Shown here in pieces: positions 1 through 6,733 of a stretch of 7,289 nucleotides of DNA (the stretch's first letter is position 1; every line of letters begins with the position of its first letter). Below the pieces are notes generated by a model. The model saw nothing but the letters and a program-made list of their open reading frames with translations. It did not search any database and was not told the DNA's origin. Position numbers and translations under genes: made by a program. Location of the stretch: assembly GCA_900769385.1 (NCBI GenBank), contig CAAGGO010000101.1, positions 1 through 7,289 on the forward strand. The letters run 5' to 3'. The DNA comes from Rikenellaceae bacterium (GTDB lineage: Bacteria > Bacteroidota > Bacteroidia > Bacteroidales > UBA932).

Positions 1-99
1 CAAACGAAGTTCATTTTCTGTTTTGTATGAAAGTACGCATCAAAATTAATAACTATCCACGGAATAATGCACTGAAAGTGGTGTTCAAACGTTTTTTTG

Positions 100-107
100 T
101 ATCTTTA
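100..107 (+). promoter_or_regulatory. Probable Bacteroidetes -7 element for the deaminase-phosphorylase operon
   Basis: TATCTTTA at 100-107 matches the Bacteroidetes -7 consensus TAnnTTTG except for the last base. It would place transcription start near 112-114, giving a leader of about 17 bases before the ATG at 130. At the usual 19-base spacing the -33 position reads AGTG (77-80), which is not a TTTG match, so the call rests on the -7 box and its position. An AAGGA lies at 109-113, rather far from the ATG to act as a ribosome binding site. Confidence 0.45.
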
Positions 108-129
108 CAAGGAAATTTACAAAGCAGCT

Positions 130-1392
130 ATGGCAAAAATTTTACTTAAAGGAATTGGCCTCAATGGGGAGGTTACAGATATACTCATTATGGGAAACAG
201 AATTGCCAAAATTGGTGTGGATTTTCTTCCCGATGTGGATTCTGATGTGAAAGTATTGGACTGCAGGGGGAAGGCGGCTGTTCCGGGGTTTGTGAATATG
301 CATACCCATTCGGCAATGACCCTTACAAGAGGCTATCGGGAAGATGCAAAGTTGCAGGATTGGCTGCAGGATATATGGAAAGTGGAGGCCAGAATGGGGG
401 AGGAGGCAATCTATTGGGGAACCAAATTGGCTTGCCTTGAGATGCTCAAGACCGGAACCACCACATTTTATGACCAGTACTGGATGCCGGATGTGGCTGT
501 GAAGGCTGTTCAGGAGATGGGCTTGAGGGGTTATCACGCCTATGTGGCACTGGATTTGAAAGATGAGGGGCGCGCTGATGAAATAAAGAAGGGGATGGAA
601 CAGATGTACTGCAAATCGCAGGATTGGGGGGAGATGTGCAAGATGACAGTTGGTGCCCACGCACCGTATACGGTTTCAGATCCAATGATAAAGTGGTGCA
701 GTGATTTTGCAAGGGAGAGGGGCCTTACAGTGCATATTCATATGTCTGAAACCGAGCAGGAGAACCTGGATTCAATAGCTTTGAACGGCTGTTCTCCTTT
801 TGCCCATCTTCAGAAACTGGGTGTGCTGGGTCCGGAGGTAATTGCTGCCCATTGTGTGTGGTTGAGCGAAGAGGATATGGATATAATGGCTGCCCACGGG
901 GTTACCGCCGTGCACAATATAAACTCAAACCTTAAACTGGCTTCAGGACACAAGTTTCTGTATGAGGAGTTGCGCAACAGGGGGGTGAATGTGTGTCTTG
1001 GAACCGACGGCTGCGGCTCATCCAATAATCTGGATATGCGTGAGGCTATGAAAACAGCCGCATTGCTGCAGAAGGGGTGGCGCAGGGATCCTGTTTCAAT
1101 GCCGCTCAATGAAATTCTGGATGTTGCAACCTTTAACGGTGCCCGTGCTTTGGGACTTGATGCCGGAGTTATTGCAGAAGGTATGTTGGCAGACATTGTT
1201 ATTGTAGATACAGACAATTATGCTTTTGTACCCGGATTGGATTTCCTTTCGGATTTTGTCTATTCTGCAAATTCATCCTGCATTGAGGGTGTGATCTGCA
1301 ACGGCGAACTTGTAATGAACGGCAGGGAAGTTGCAGGAGAGAGAGAAATCATTGAAAACGTAAGACGTGTTTGTAAAACTTTATACAGCTGA
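130..1392 (+). CDS. mtaD: Amidohydrolase, probable 5-methylthioadenosine/S-adenosylhomocysteine (adenosine) deaminase
   Basis: This cytosolic zinc amidohydrolase of 420 residues (MtaD/SsnA/TrzN-like) is expected to deaminate the 6-amino group of methylthioadenosine, S-adenosylhomocysteine or adenosine, giving the inosine-type nucleoside. The metal and catalytic residues are in place: HTH (H58, H60) after PGFVNM, a GTTTF motif at 109-113, HIHMSE with H204 and E207, AHCVW with H241, and GTDG with D293. Order and spacing fit MtaD enzymes, and length is normal for the family. The ATG at 130 is chosen over a TTG at 97 because the TTG lies upstream of the -7 box and adds residues unlike the family's N-terminus. 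The stop is 2 bases before a purine nucleoside phosphorylase, which supports a nucleoside substrate. Other members of this subgroup act on guanine derivatives or triazines, so family is sure and exact substrate is inferred. Confidence 0.85.
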   Translation: MAKILLKGIGLNGEVTDILIMGNRIAKIGVDFLPDVDSDVKVLDCRGKAAVPGFVNMHTHSAMTLTRGYREDAKLQDWLQDIWKVEARMGEEAIYWGTKLACLEMLKTGTTTFYDQYWMPDVAVKAVQEMGLRGYHAYVALDLKDEGRADEIKKGMEQMYCKSQDWGEMCKMTVGAHAPYTVSDPMIKWCSDFARERGLTVHIHMSETEQENLDSIALNGCSPFAHLQKLGVLGPEVIAAHCVWLSEEDMDIMAAHGVTAVHNINSNLKLASGHKFLYEELRNRGVNVCLGTDGCGSSNNLDMREAMKTAALLQKGWRRDPVSMPLNEILDVATFNGARALGLDAGVIAEGMLADIVIVDTDNYAFVPGLDFLSDFVYSANSSCIEGVICNGELVMNGREVAGEREIIENVRRVCKTLYS

Positions 1393-1394
1393 TT

Positions 1395-2225
1395 ATGGAC
1401 AATAGAGTTGAGAAAATTTACCAGGCTGCAGAGTATATCAAGGGGCGTATTGGTGCCTCAAACAAACCTTTTGCTGGCATAGTGTTGGGCAGCGGCTTGG
1501 GAAAACTTGCTGAAAGCATTGAGAATCCGGTAGTTGTGCCCTATAAGGATATTCCACATTTCCCTGCATCAACTGCTGTAGGACATAAAGGAAACTTCAT
1601 TGCCGGAATGTTGGGAGGCAAGTTTGTGGTGGCAATGCAGGGACGTTTCCATTACTATGAGGGGTATCCAATGGAGTATGTAACCCTTCCAATCAGGGTA
1701 ATGAAAGTACTTGGCATAGAGTATCTTTTTGTTTCCAATGCAGCAGGCGGAGTGAACTTCAGCTACAAAGTGGGAGACCTTATGGTAATCAAGGACCATA
1801 TAAATCTCCTTCCAAACCCGCTCATTGGTCCAAATATGGAGGAATTCGGTCCCCGTTTTCCCGATATGACACGTCCTTACAACCCTGCCATAATTGCTTT
1901 GGCGGATGAGATTGCCTCTGCAGCCGGAATTTCATTGCATAAGGGAGTTTACCTTGGAAGTACTGGCCCTACATACGAGACTCCAGCTGAGTACAAATAT
2001 TTCAGGACTATTGGGGCAGATGCGGTTGGAATGTCCACTATTCCGGAGGTGATTGTTGCCCGCCACAGCGGAATCCCTGTATTTGGAATGTCTGTAATTA
2101 CCAATGAGGCGCACGATGATTATGCACCTGATTATGTAAATGACGGGGACGATGTGGTACGTGCTGCAGATGCTGCGGCAGATAAAATGAACTATTTGTT
2201 TACAGAAATAATTAAGGCTTTATAG
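1395..2225 (+). CDS. punA: Purine nucleoside phosphorylase, trimeric (inosine/guanosine) type
   Basis: This 276-residue cytosolic enzyme splits purine nucleosides with phosphate into free base and ribose 1-phosphate. It has full family length and the expected motifs in order: phosphate-binding GSGLG (32-36), [10 protein letters not shown] (82-91), NAAGG (115-119), GPTYETPAE (191-199), [12 protein letters not shown] (207-218) and SVITN (233-237). By alignment to human PNP, E199 and N237 correspond to E201 and N243, the pair that binds N1/O6 of 6-oxopurines, and M213/S214 match M219/S220. Methylthioadenosine phosphorylases carry different residues (Asp) near the Asn position, so adenosine or MTA should be poor direct substrates. 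The start is 2 bases after the deaminase stop, so the two are surely cotranscribed and the deaminase product is a plausible substrate. A terminator-like hairpin follows the stop. Confidence 0.93.
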   Translation: MDNRVEKIYQAAEYIKGRIGASNKPFAGIVLGSGLGKLAESIENPVVVPYKDIPHFPASTAVGHKGNFIAGMLGGKFVVAMQGRFHYYEGYPMEYVTLPIRVMKVLGIEYLFVSNAAGGVNFSYKVGDLMVIKDHINLLPNPLIGPNMEEFGPRFPDMTRPYNPAIIALADEIASAAGISLHKGVYLGSTGPTYETPAEYKYFRTIGADAVGMSTIPEVIVARHSGIPVFGMSVITNEAHDDYAPDYVNDGDDVVRAADAAADKMNYLFTEIIKAL

Positions 2226-2235
2226 TAAAGAGATA

Positions 2236-2259
2236 ACGAGGGGGATTCACCCTCTTTTT
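2236..2259 (+). terminator. Intrinsic terminator or attenuator between the phosphorylase and HAD genes
   Basis: GAGGG (2238-2242) pairs with CCCTC (2250-2254) across a 7-base loop and is followed at once by TTTTT (2255-2259); flanking AA/TT can extend the stem past one mismatch. This is the form of a rho-independent terminator. The T-run ends one base before the first ATG of the HAD gene (2261), so it sits inside what otherwise looks like an operon. No promoter is obvious between it and the HAD gene, which suggests partial readthrough. The stem is short, so strength is uncertain. Confidence 0.6.
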
Positions 2260-2260
2260 A

Positions 2261-2908
2261 ATGATTGATGATATGATTAAGAATTTGATTTTTGATTTGG
2301 GAGGAGTTCTGGTGGGCTTGAACAGGGAGAGGTGCTTGGATAATTTCTCCAGGATGTTGGGATTTGATGATTTTGGCAACTATTTGAATGCATACGCACA
2401 GAAAGGCTTTTTTGCAAAATATGAGAATGGAGACATTGATTCGGCGCAGTTCAGGGATATAGTTAGGGAACACTGTACAAAAGAGGGTGTTACCGATGAG
2501 ATGATTGACCAGGCATTCATCAGTTTCCTTACAGAGGTTTCTCCATACAAGGTTAAACTGTTGCTGGATTTAAAGGAAAAATACAATCTTCTCCTTTTGA
2601 GCAATGTGAACCCTATTGGATGGAAAGCCTGCTGTGACCTTTTCTTCAAGGCCCAGGGTGTGGATATTGAGGATGTATTTGAGAAACTTTATCTTTCATT
2701 TGAGCAGAATGCTTCAAAACCGGGTACACTTGTATATGAAAAGCTGATTGCAGATTCTGGAATTGTACCTCAGGAGACACTTTTCATTGATGATTCTTCT
2801 GCAAACATTGAAACCGGCAGACAGATGGGATTGAACGTGCTCCTTTATGACGTGGACTCCAATTTGGAGGATGAAGTATACAATACATTGAAACATTTGG
2901 GAGAATAG
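2261..2908 (+). CDS. HAD-superfamily phosphatase, YihX-like (subfamily IA)
   Basis: This 215-residue soluble HAD hydrolase probably dephosphorylates a small sugar phosphate or nucleotide. Motif I is FDLGGVL with nucleophile D12. The usual second Asp is Gly (G14), as in the DLGNV motif of E. coli YihX, a glucose-1-phosphate phosphatase. Motif II is LLLSN (S114), motif III is K153 in ASKPG, and motif IV is FIDDS (D177, D178). The helical cap lies between about residues 18 and 95. An ATG at 2273 (Met5) is a possible alternative start: the terminator-like hairpin abuts the first ATG, and starting at Met5 puts the Asp motif as close to the N-terminus as in relatives. The MBL gene begins 5 bases after its stop. 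Substrate cannot be read from sequence; a link to ribose 1-phosphate from the upstream phosphorylase is speculation. Confidence 0.88.
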   Translation: MIDDMIKNLIFDLGGVLVGLNRERCLDNFSRMLGFDDFGNYLNAYAQKGFFAKYENGDIDSAQFRDIVREHCTKEGVTDEMIDQAFISFLTEVSPYKVKLLLDLKEKYNLLLLSNVNPIGWKACCDLFFKAQGVDIEDVFEKLYLSFEQNASKPGTLVYEKLIADSGIVPQETLFIDDSSANIETGRQMGLNVLLYDVDSNLEDEVYNTLKHLGE

Positions 2909-2913
2909 TACCA

Positions 2914-3723
2914 GTGGATAAAGGCAAAGTAAAATTTTTCAGTCTTTCAAGCGGCAGCAACGGCAACTGCTACTATATTGGAAATGAGGAGACAGGGCTC
3001 CTCATTGATGCGGGCATTGGACCCCGCACAATAAAGAAGCGCCTGCAGGAACACGGCATTTCAATGGATTCCGTACACTTCATTCTGGTTACCCACGACC
3101 ATATAGACCACATCAAAGGTCTTGGAATGGTAGCCCAAAAGTATTCAAAACCTGTATATGCCACTGAAAAGCTGCACGCATCACTTGACAACCACTCCTG
3201 CACAAGATGCCGCTTGAGCGGATGTGTAAGGAAAACGGTTGCCGGGAAACCGTCAACATACAATGGGGTAACCTTTACTCCGTTCATTGTTCCCCACGAT
3301 GCCACTGAAACTGTTGGCTACCACATAGATTTCTATGGAGTGAAATTCACATTCCTTACAGATGTTGGGGCCGTTACAGATGACGTGGTGAAGTACTGCA
3401 AAATGGCGCAGGTTGTAATCTTTGAAAGCAACTATGACCTGGATATGCTTATGCAGGGATCATATACCCCTGAACTTAAGGTACGTATAGTTCAAGGACA
3501 GGGACATCTGAGCAATGAGCAGGCCGCCTCTGCTGTGAAACGCTTCTGGCACAAGGACCTTTCACACCTTTTCCTTTGCCACCTGAGCGAGAACAACAAC
3601 ACACCGGCAATGGCCCACTCCTGCATCAGTTCAGCCCTCCGCTCCGTAGGTGCAACTCCGGGAAAGGATATTGAACTTGTCTGTCTTCCCCGACGGAGCA
3701 ACTCGGAGCTGTATACTTTCTAG
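2914..3723 (+). CDS. yycJ: YycJ/WalJ-like metallo-beta-lactamase-fold hydrolase
   Basis: This 269-residue cytosolic protein belongs to the MBL-fold YycJ/WalJ family, whose members are probable metal-dependent nucleases. The N-terminus reads FFSLSSGSNGNCYYIG, then LLIDAG, then the metal motif THDHIDH (H61, H63, D65, H66). H128, D150 in FLTD, H198 in GQGHLSNEQA and H223 in LCHLSENNN complete the set; the last two motifs are characteristic of YycJ. The start is GTG at 2914, 5 bases after the HAD stop, with GGGAGA at 2899-2904 as a plausible ribosome binding site; no nearby in-frame ATG would keep the conserved N-terminal strand. A cluster H94, C96, C99, C104 sits between the metal motif and H128. 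No WalKR two-component genes are adjacent, so the family name says little about pathway here. The stop codon overlaps that of the convergent lipocalin. Confidence 0.9.
   Translation: MDKGKVKFFSLSSGSNGNCYYIGNEETGLLIDAGIGPRTIKKRLQEHGISMDSVHFILVTHDHIDHIKGLGMVAQKYSKPVYATEKLHASLDNHSCTRCRLSGCVRKTVAGKPSTYNGVTFTPFIVPHDATETVGYHIDFYGVKFTFLTDVGAVTDDVVKYCKMAQVVIFESNYDLDMLMQGSYTPELKVRIVQGQGHLSNEQAASAVKRFWHKDLSHLFLCHLSENNNTPAMAHSCISSALRSVGATPGKDIELVCLPRRSNSELYTF
3720..3723. other. Shared CTAG: overlapping stop codons of convergent genes
   Basis: The palindrome CTAG holds TAG for the rightward MBL gene (3721-3723) and TAG for the leftward lipocalin (3722-3720). The genes therefore end tail to tail with no intergenic DNA. 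I see no terminator hairpin with a T-run on either strand at this junction, so each transcript probably runs into the other gene in antisense. Confidence 0.95.
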
Positions 3724-4187
3724 AATACCAGTTTGGATGGGTTATACCCTCTGGTCCTCAAAAATTTGAATATGGTATCCAGGGTATCCCCATCCATTGT
3801 TTTTGTCCTTGACAATATCCACAGATATTTCCCGTCCCTTCCGCTCACTACAGAGTATGAATAGTCCGGAGCCAGCATAATTATATTATAATCAGAGGCG
3901 AACCACCAGAAAAAGCTCACTCTAAGGTGGCCAGGTCTGGCAGGGGATGGCTGGAATGCCGTACCGAACATTTTCTTTACCTTTCCAAACACGTTGGTTC
4001 CACGGTTCTCAACTTTTACTGTTTTATCGGGAAGAAGAGTGTATTTTGCCTTAACATCCACAAGTCCCCTCTCAAAGAAATTCTCATATCTGGCAATTTC
4101 ATACCATTCTCCCATATATTTCTGCAAATCCACCTTGTCCACTGTTCTTCTGTGGCTGGTTTTTGGGGTAATGTCTGTTGATTTCAT
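3720..4187 (-). CDS. blc: Blc-type bacterial lipocalin without a signal peptide
   Basis: This 155-residue protein is a lipocalin of the bacterial Blc/apolipoprotein-D group, small beta-barrels that bind fatty acids or lysophospholipids. The GxW signature is in YMGEWYEIARYENFFERG (G26, W28), the central part has the Blc-like RVSFFW segment (89-94), and the C-terminal block reads NIIMLAPDYSYSVV (101-114) followed by YLWILSRT (121-128), close to the E. coli Blc pattern. Barrel length is normal. Oddly, the N-terminus (MKSTDITPKTSHRR) is polar, with neither hydrophobic core nor lipobox Cys, while typical Blc proteins are outer-membrane lipoproteins. An in-frame stop lies about 16 codons upstream and the codons between do not encode a signal peptide, so this is not a start-site error. 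It may be cytoplasmic. It is divergent from the C1 peptidase (77-base gap); I could not find a convincing promoter for it. Confidence 0.92.
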   Translation of the reverse strand: MKSTDITPKTSHRRTVDKVDLQKYMGEWYEIARYENFFERGLVDVKAKYTLLPDKTVKVENRGTNVFGKVKKMFGTAFQPSPARPGHLRVSFFWWFASDYNIIMLAPDYSYSVVSGRDGKYLWILSRTKTMDGDTLDTIFKFLRTRGYNPSKLVF

Positions 4188-4215
4188 AATATCAAGTTTT
4201 GTATTAAAACAAAAG

Positions 4216-4246
4216 TTTGCACATCCGGTTCAATCTTGTAACTTTG
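4216..4246 (+). promoter_or_regulatory. Bacteroidetes sigma-ABfr promoter for the C1 peptidase
   Basis: TTTG at 4216-4219 and TAACTTTG at 4239-4246 are separated by exactly 19 bases, a perfect match to the Bacteroidetes primary-sigma consensus TTTG-N19-TAnnTTTG. Transcription should start near 4251-4253, giving a very short leader of about 12-14 bases before the ATG at 4265. This also excludes the upstream in-frame TTG at 4217 as a start, since it lies in the -33 box. Confidence 0.87.
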
Positions 4247-4264
4247 AAGTCAAAACACACTGCT

Positions 4265-5467
4265 ATGAAAATTATTAGGAATTTTACTATGCTGCTTCTG
4301 GCGGGAACAGTGGCAACAACTGCAGTTGCACAAAAGAAAAAAGTGGAGCAAAAACCTGAGGGTTACAAATTTACAACCATAAAGGCAAATCCTGTAACAC
4401 CACCTAAGGACCAGAACAAGACAGGTACCTGCTGGTGCTTTGCAGGAATCAGTTTCCTTGAGAGCGAGGCCATTAAGAAAGGTGCCCCTGTAGACATTGA
4501 TTTGTCAGAGATGTTTGTGGTTTCAAAATCTTATACCGGCAGGGCAATCAAATTTGTACAGTTGGACAAGAATCTCCATTTTGGCCCAGGAGCAGATTTT
4601 GGTGATGTCCTTACAGTTGTAAAAGAGTACGGTCTGGTTCCAAACAATGTAATGCCGGGCTTGAACTACGGTGAAACCGGACACGTTCACGGTGAGCTTA
4701 CCGGCGTACTTAGAGGCTATGTAGAGGCAGTTGCCAACAACCCAAACAGAAAGCTTTCAACTGCGTGGGTAAATGGACTCAACAATGTAATTGCAGCATA
4801 TTTGGGTGAGATTCCACAGAAATTTACTGTAGACGGCAAGGAGTTTACCCCAAAATCATACGTGGAATCACTAAACCTTAATCCCGATGATTATATAGCT
4901 TTCACCTCTTTCACACACCATCCTTTCTACGGAAAATTTGTACTTGAGGTTCCCGATAACTGGAGATTTACAGAGTACTACAACATTCCTCTTGATGAGA
5001 TGATGGAGATTATGGATTATGCAATTGAGAACGGTTATACAGTTGGCTGGACTTCAGATATGTCAGAGAAGAGCTGGGGTGAGAACGGTTTGGCAATTGT
5101 ACCTGATGTGCAGGCCAACAGGGAGGCTGGATCTGATGAGACAAGATGGATAGGGGCAACTAAGGAGGAGCAGAATGCAATGCTTTATAACCTTAATGCT
5201 CCGGGCAAGGAGAAGGTGATTACCCAGCAGATGCGCCAGGAGGCTTATGACAACAAGGAGACTACCGATGACCACGCAATGCATATGTACGGTATTGCAA
5301 AAGACCAGAACGGCACCAAATATTATATGATAAAGAACTCTTGGGGTGAGTTTGGTGATTATAAAGGACACAACTACATTTCTGAGTCATACGTAAAATA
5401 CAAGACAATGAATATTCTTGTAAATAAGGCAGCGGTTCCGGCACACATTTTGAATAAACTCAAGTAA
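4265..5467 (+). CDS. pepC: Exported C1B cysteine peptidase, aminopeptidase C / bleomycin hydrolase-like
   Basis: This 400-residue papain-fold peptidase belongs to the C1B group (PepC, bleomycin hydrolase), whose members form self-compartmentalised oligomers and trim peptides as aminopeptidases. The oxyanion Gln and nucleophile are in PPKDQNKTGTCWCFA (Q50, C56), the catalytic His in DDHAMHMYG (H337) and the Asn in YMIKNSWG (N358). The first about 22 residues form a Sec signal peptide: basic MKIIRN, hydrophobic MLLLAGTVATTAVA, then cleavage before Q23. There is no lipobox Cys, so the product is likely periplasmic or secreted, unlike cytosolic PepC of Firmicutes. It is somewhat shorter than the roughly 450 residues of classical PepC. 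The ATG at 4265 is fixed by the signal peptide and the promoter. It stands as a single gene between its own promoter and a strong terminator. It probably feeds on peptides outside the cytoplasm; substrate is unknown. Confidence 0.93.
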   Translation: MKIIRNFTMLLLAGTVATTAVAQKKKVEQKPEGYKFTTIKANPVTPPKDQNKTGTCWCFAGISFLESEAIKKGAPVDIDLSEMFVVSKSYTGRAIKFVQLDKNLHFGPGADFGDVLTVVKEYGLVPNNVMPGLNYGETGHVHGELTGVLRGYVEAVANNPNRKLSTAWVNGLNNVIAAYLGEIPQKFTVDGKEFTPKSYVESLNLNPDDYIAFTSFTHHPFYGKFVLEVPDNWRFTEYYNIPLDEMMEIMDYAIENGYTVGWTSDMSEKSWGENGLAIVPDVQANREAGSDETRWIGATKEEQNAMLYNLNAPGKEKVITQQMRQEAYDNKETTDDHAMHMYGIAKDQNGTKYYMIKNSWGEFGDYKGHNYISESYVKYKTMNILVNKAAVPAHILNKLK

Positions 5468-5481
5468 TATATTTATCCCGT

Positions 5482-5532
5482 AAAAAAAGAGGAGACTGAA
5501 TAGGCAGATGATGCCGGTTTTCAGTCTCCTTT
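5482..5532. terminator. Strong, probably bidirectional intrinsic terminator
   Basis: GGAGACTGAA (5491-5500) pairs perfectly with TTCAGTCTCC (5520-5529), and the A at 5490 with T at 5530. The loop holds a second small hairpin, GGCA (5503-5506) with TGCC (5512-5515). The rightward transcript ends in a T-rich tail (5530-5536, TTTATTT), and the leftward transcript gets seven U from the A-run at 5482-5488. It lies between convergent genes, so it should end both the C1 peptidase and the transporter transcripts. Confidence 0.87.
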
Positions 5533-5554
5533 ATTTGTTTTGGCAGTTTTAAGT

Positions 5555-6721
5555 TCACTTGTTGCTCCTCTTTTCAAATGTATCTGTAATGAGGGTAAGT
5601 GCTCCGTCACCCGTTACGTTGCAGGCTGTTCCAAAGCTGTCCTGAAGGGCAAAAATTGTAAGCAGCAATGCGGTTCCTGCCTCATCAAAATTAAGCACAG
5701 ATATAATCAGGCCCAACGAAGCCAGTACAGTACCGCCAGGTACACCTGGAGCTCCAATTGCAAACAGACCCAACAGCATTATGAACAGTGCTAATGTAAA
5801 GAAATTTGGCAAAGTGCCGTAAAGCATCTGCGAAACTGTCATTACAAATACGGTTTCTGTAAGTATAGATCCGCAAAGATGGATGTTTGCAAAAAGAGGA
5901 ACTGAAACATCGCTTATCTCCTTACGCAAGATTGGGCTCTTGTGGGCGCAGTTCAATGCCACACCCAAGGTTGCTGCTGATGACATTGTACCCAATGCTG
6001 TAAGATAAGCTGGACCGTAATGTTTCAATACTTGCCAGCTGTTTTTGCCAGAGTAAAGTGCAGCTATCAGATAAAGTATTCCCAACCAGATGTAGTGGCA
6101 TACAATCACAACCAAAAGGATGGAAAGGAATATCGGCAATTGGGTTGTAACCGCTCCCTGGTAACTTAAAATGCAGAAGTTTGCAAAAATGAACACCGGC
6201 AGCACCGGCAAAAGAATTTTCTTCACCAGTTCAAGCACCATTTTCTGGAAAGTATCAAGAAGTCTGGTAAACTCATCAGATTTTACCCAGGCAACAGACA
6301 AACCTATTACAACTGCAAGCACAAGTGCTGTCATAACGTTCATTACCGGAGGAATGTCTATTTTAAGCATATTCTCCGGAAGTTCTTTAAGCGCACTAGC
6401 ATCAGACACAATGTTAAGATGCGGAATTACCTGATATCCTACTGCAGCACCAAAAAATGATGCACCAATGGAAGAGAGGTATGCTATTCCAAAGGCAAAC
6501 AGAAGGAATTTGGAAGCATTGCTCCTAAGCTGGGCAATTGAAGGGGCAATGAATCCCAGAATGATAAGGGGAACCAGGAAGAAAATGACCTGTCCTGTAA
6601 GGTGCTTGATGCTTACAATTGCACCAAGAGGGGCACCATCTATATAGAATCCCGTTACAATACCAATGGCAACCGCCAACATCAGCTGCACAATGGTATT
6701 CTTCAAAAGTTTTTTAATCAT
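5555..6721 (-). CDS. SLC1/DAACS-fold symporter with atypical substrate and cation motifs
   Basis: This 388-residue inner-membrane protein has the dicarboxylate/amino acid:cation symporter fold (SDF family, relatives of GltPh and EAATs). It has about eight hydrophobic segments, a Ser-rich hairpin 1 tip (TMSSAAT, 245-251), a hairpin 2 Gly/Pro tip (GAPGVPGG, 323-330) and a last helix with DSFGTACNVTGD (361-372). By alignment to GltPh, D361 (D394, amino-group ligand), T365, N368 (N401) and D372 (D405, sodium) are kept, but the arginine that binds the acidic side chain (R397) is G364. The NMDGT motif of TM7 reads HLCGS (281-285), so cation ligands there are changed. Import of a neutral amino acid or similar solute is more likely than glutamate or dicarboxylate transport. 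It starts 12 bases downstream of the acidic protein gene, in the same leftward unit, and ends at a bidirectional terminator. Family sure, substrate unknown. Confidence 0.9.
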   Translation of the reverse strand: MIKKLLKNTIVQLMLAVAIGIVTGFYIDGAPLGAIVSIKHLTGQVIFFLVPLIILGFIAPSIAQLRSNASKFLLFAFGIAYLSSIGASFFGAAVGYQVIPHLNIVSDASALKELPENMLKIDIPPVMNVMTALVLAVVIGLSVAWVKSDEFTRLLDTFQKMVLELVKKILLPVLPVFIFANFCILSYQGAVTTQLPIFLSILLVVIVCHYIWLGILYLIAALYSGKNSWQVLKHYGPAYLTALGTMSSAATLGVALNCAHKSPILRKEISDVSVPLFANIHLCGSILTETVFVMTVSQMLYGTLPNFFTLALFIMLLGLFAIGAPGVPGGTVLASLGLIISVLNFDEAGTALLLTIFALQDSFGTACNVTGDGALTLITDTFEKRSNK

Positions 6722-6733
6722 AAGTTTTGTGTG

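Noticed and set aside
104..122. TTTACAA repeated at 104-110 and 116-122.
   Set aside because: Seven bases in AT-rich DNA; one copy overlaps the promoter box. Too short to support an operator call.
97..129. Upstream TTG start for the amidohydrolase.
   Set aside because: It lies before the -7 promoter box and adds 11 residues not expected in the family; the ATG at 130 fits better.
27..149. A 40-codon rightward ORF (ATG at 27, TAA at 147-149) overlapping the start of the amidohydrolase.
   Set aside because: It spans the likely promoter, overlaps the real gene in another frame, and has a basic low-complexity product with no recognisable feature.
142..712. Leftward ORFs of 172 and 88 codons opposite the amidohydrolase.
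   Set aside because: The sense strand has the full catalytic motif set; the antisense products have odd composition and no family features.
3690..3710. CCGA/TCGG hairpin near the end of the MBL gene as a terminator.
   Set aside because: Four-base stem inside coding sequence with no following T-run.
4188..4235. Leftward promoter for the lipocalin in the divergent gap.
   Set aside because: I looked for TTTG-N19-TAnnTTTG on the minus strand and found no acceptable pair, so no site is annotated.
4217..4264. Upstream TTG start for the C1 peptidase.
   Set aside because: It lies in the -33 box of a perfect promoter, and it would bury the signal peptide behind 16 extra residues.
5540..5794. Rightward 84-codon Cys-rich ORF opposite the transporter C-terminus.
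   Set aside because: It is antisense to the conserved last helix of the symporter; the Cys content comes from the opposite strand's Ala/Thr/Gly codons, and its start is beside the terminator.
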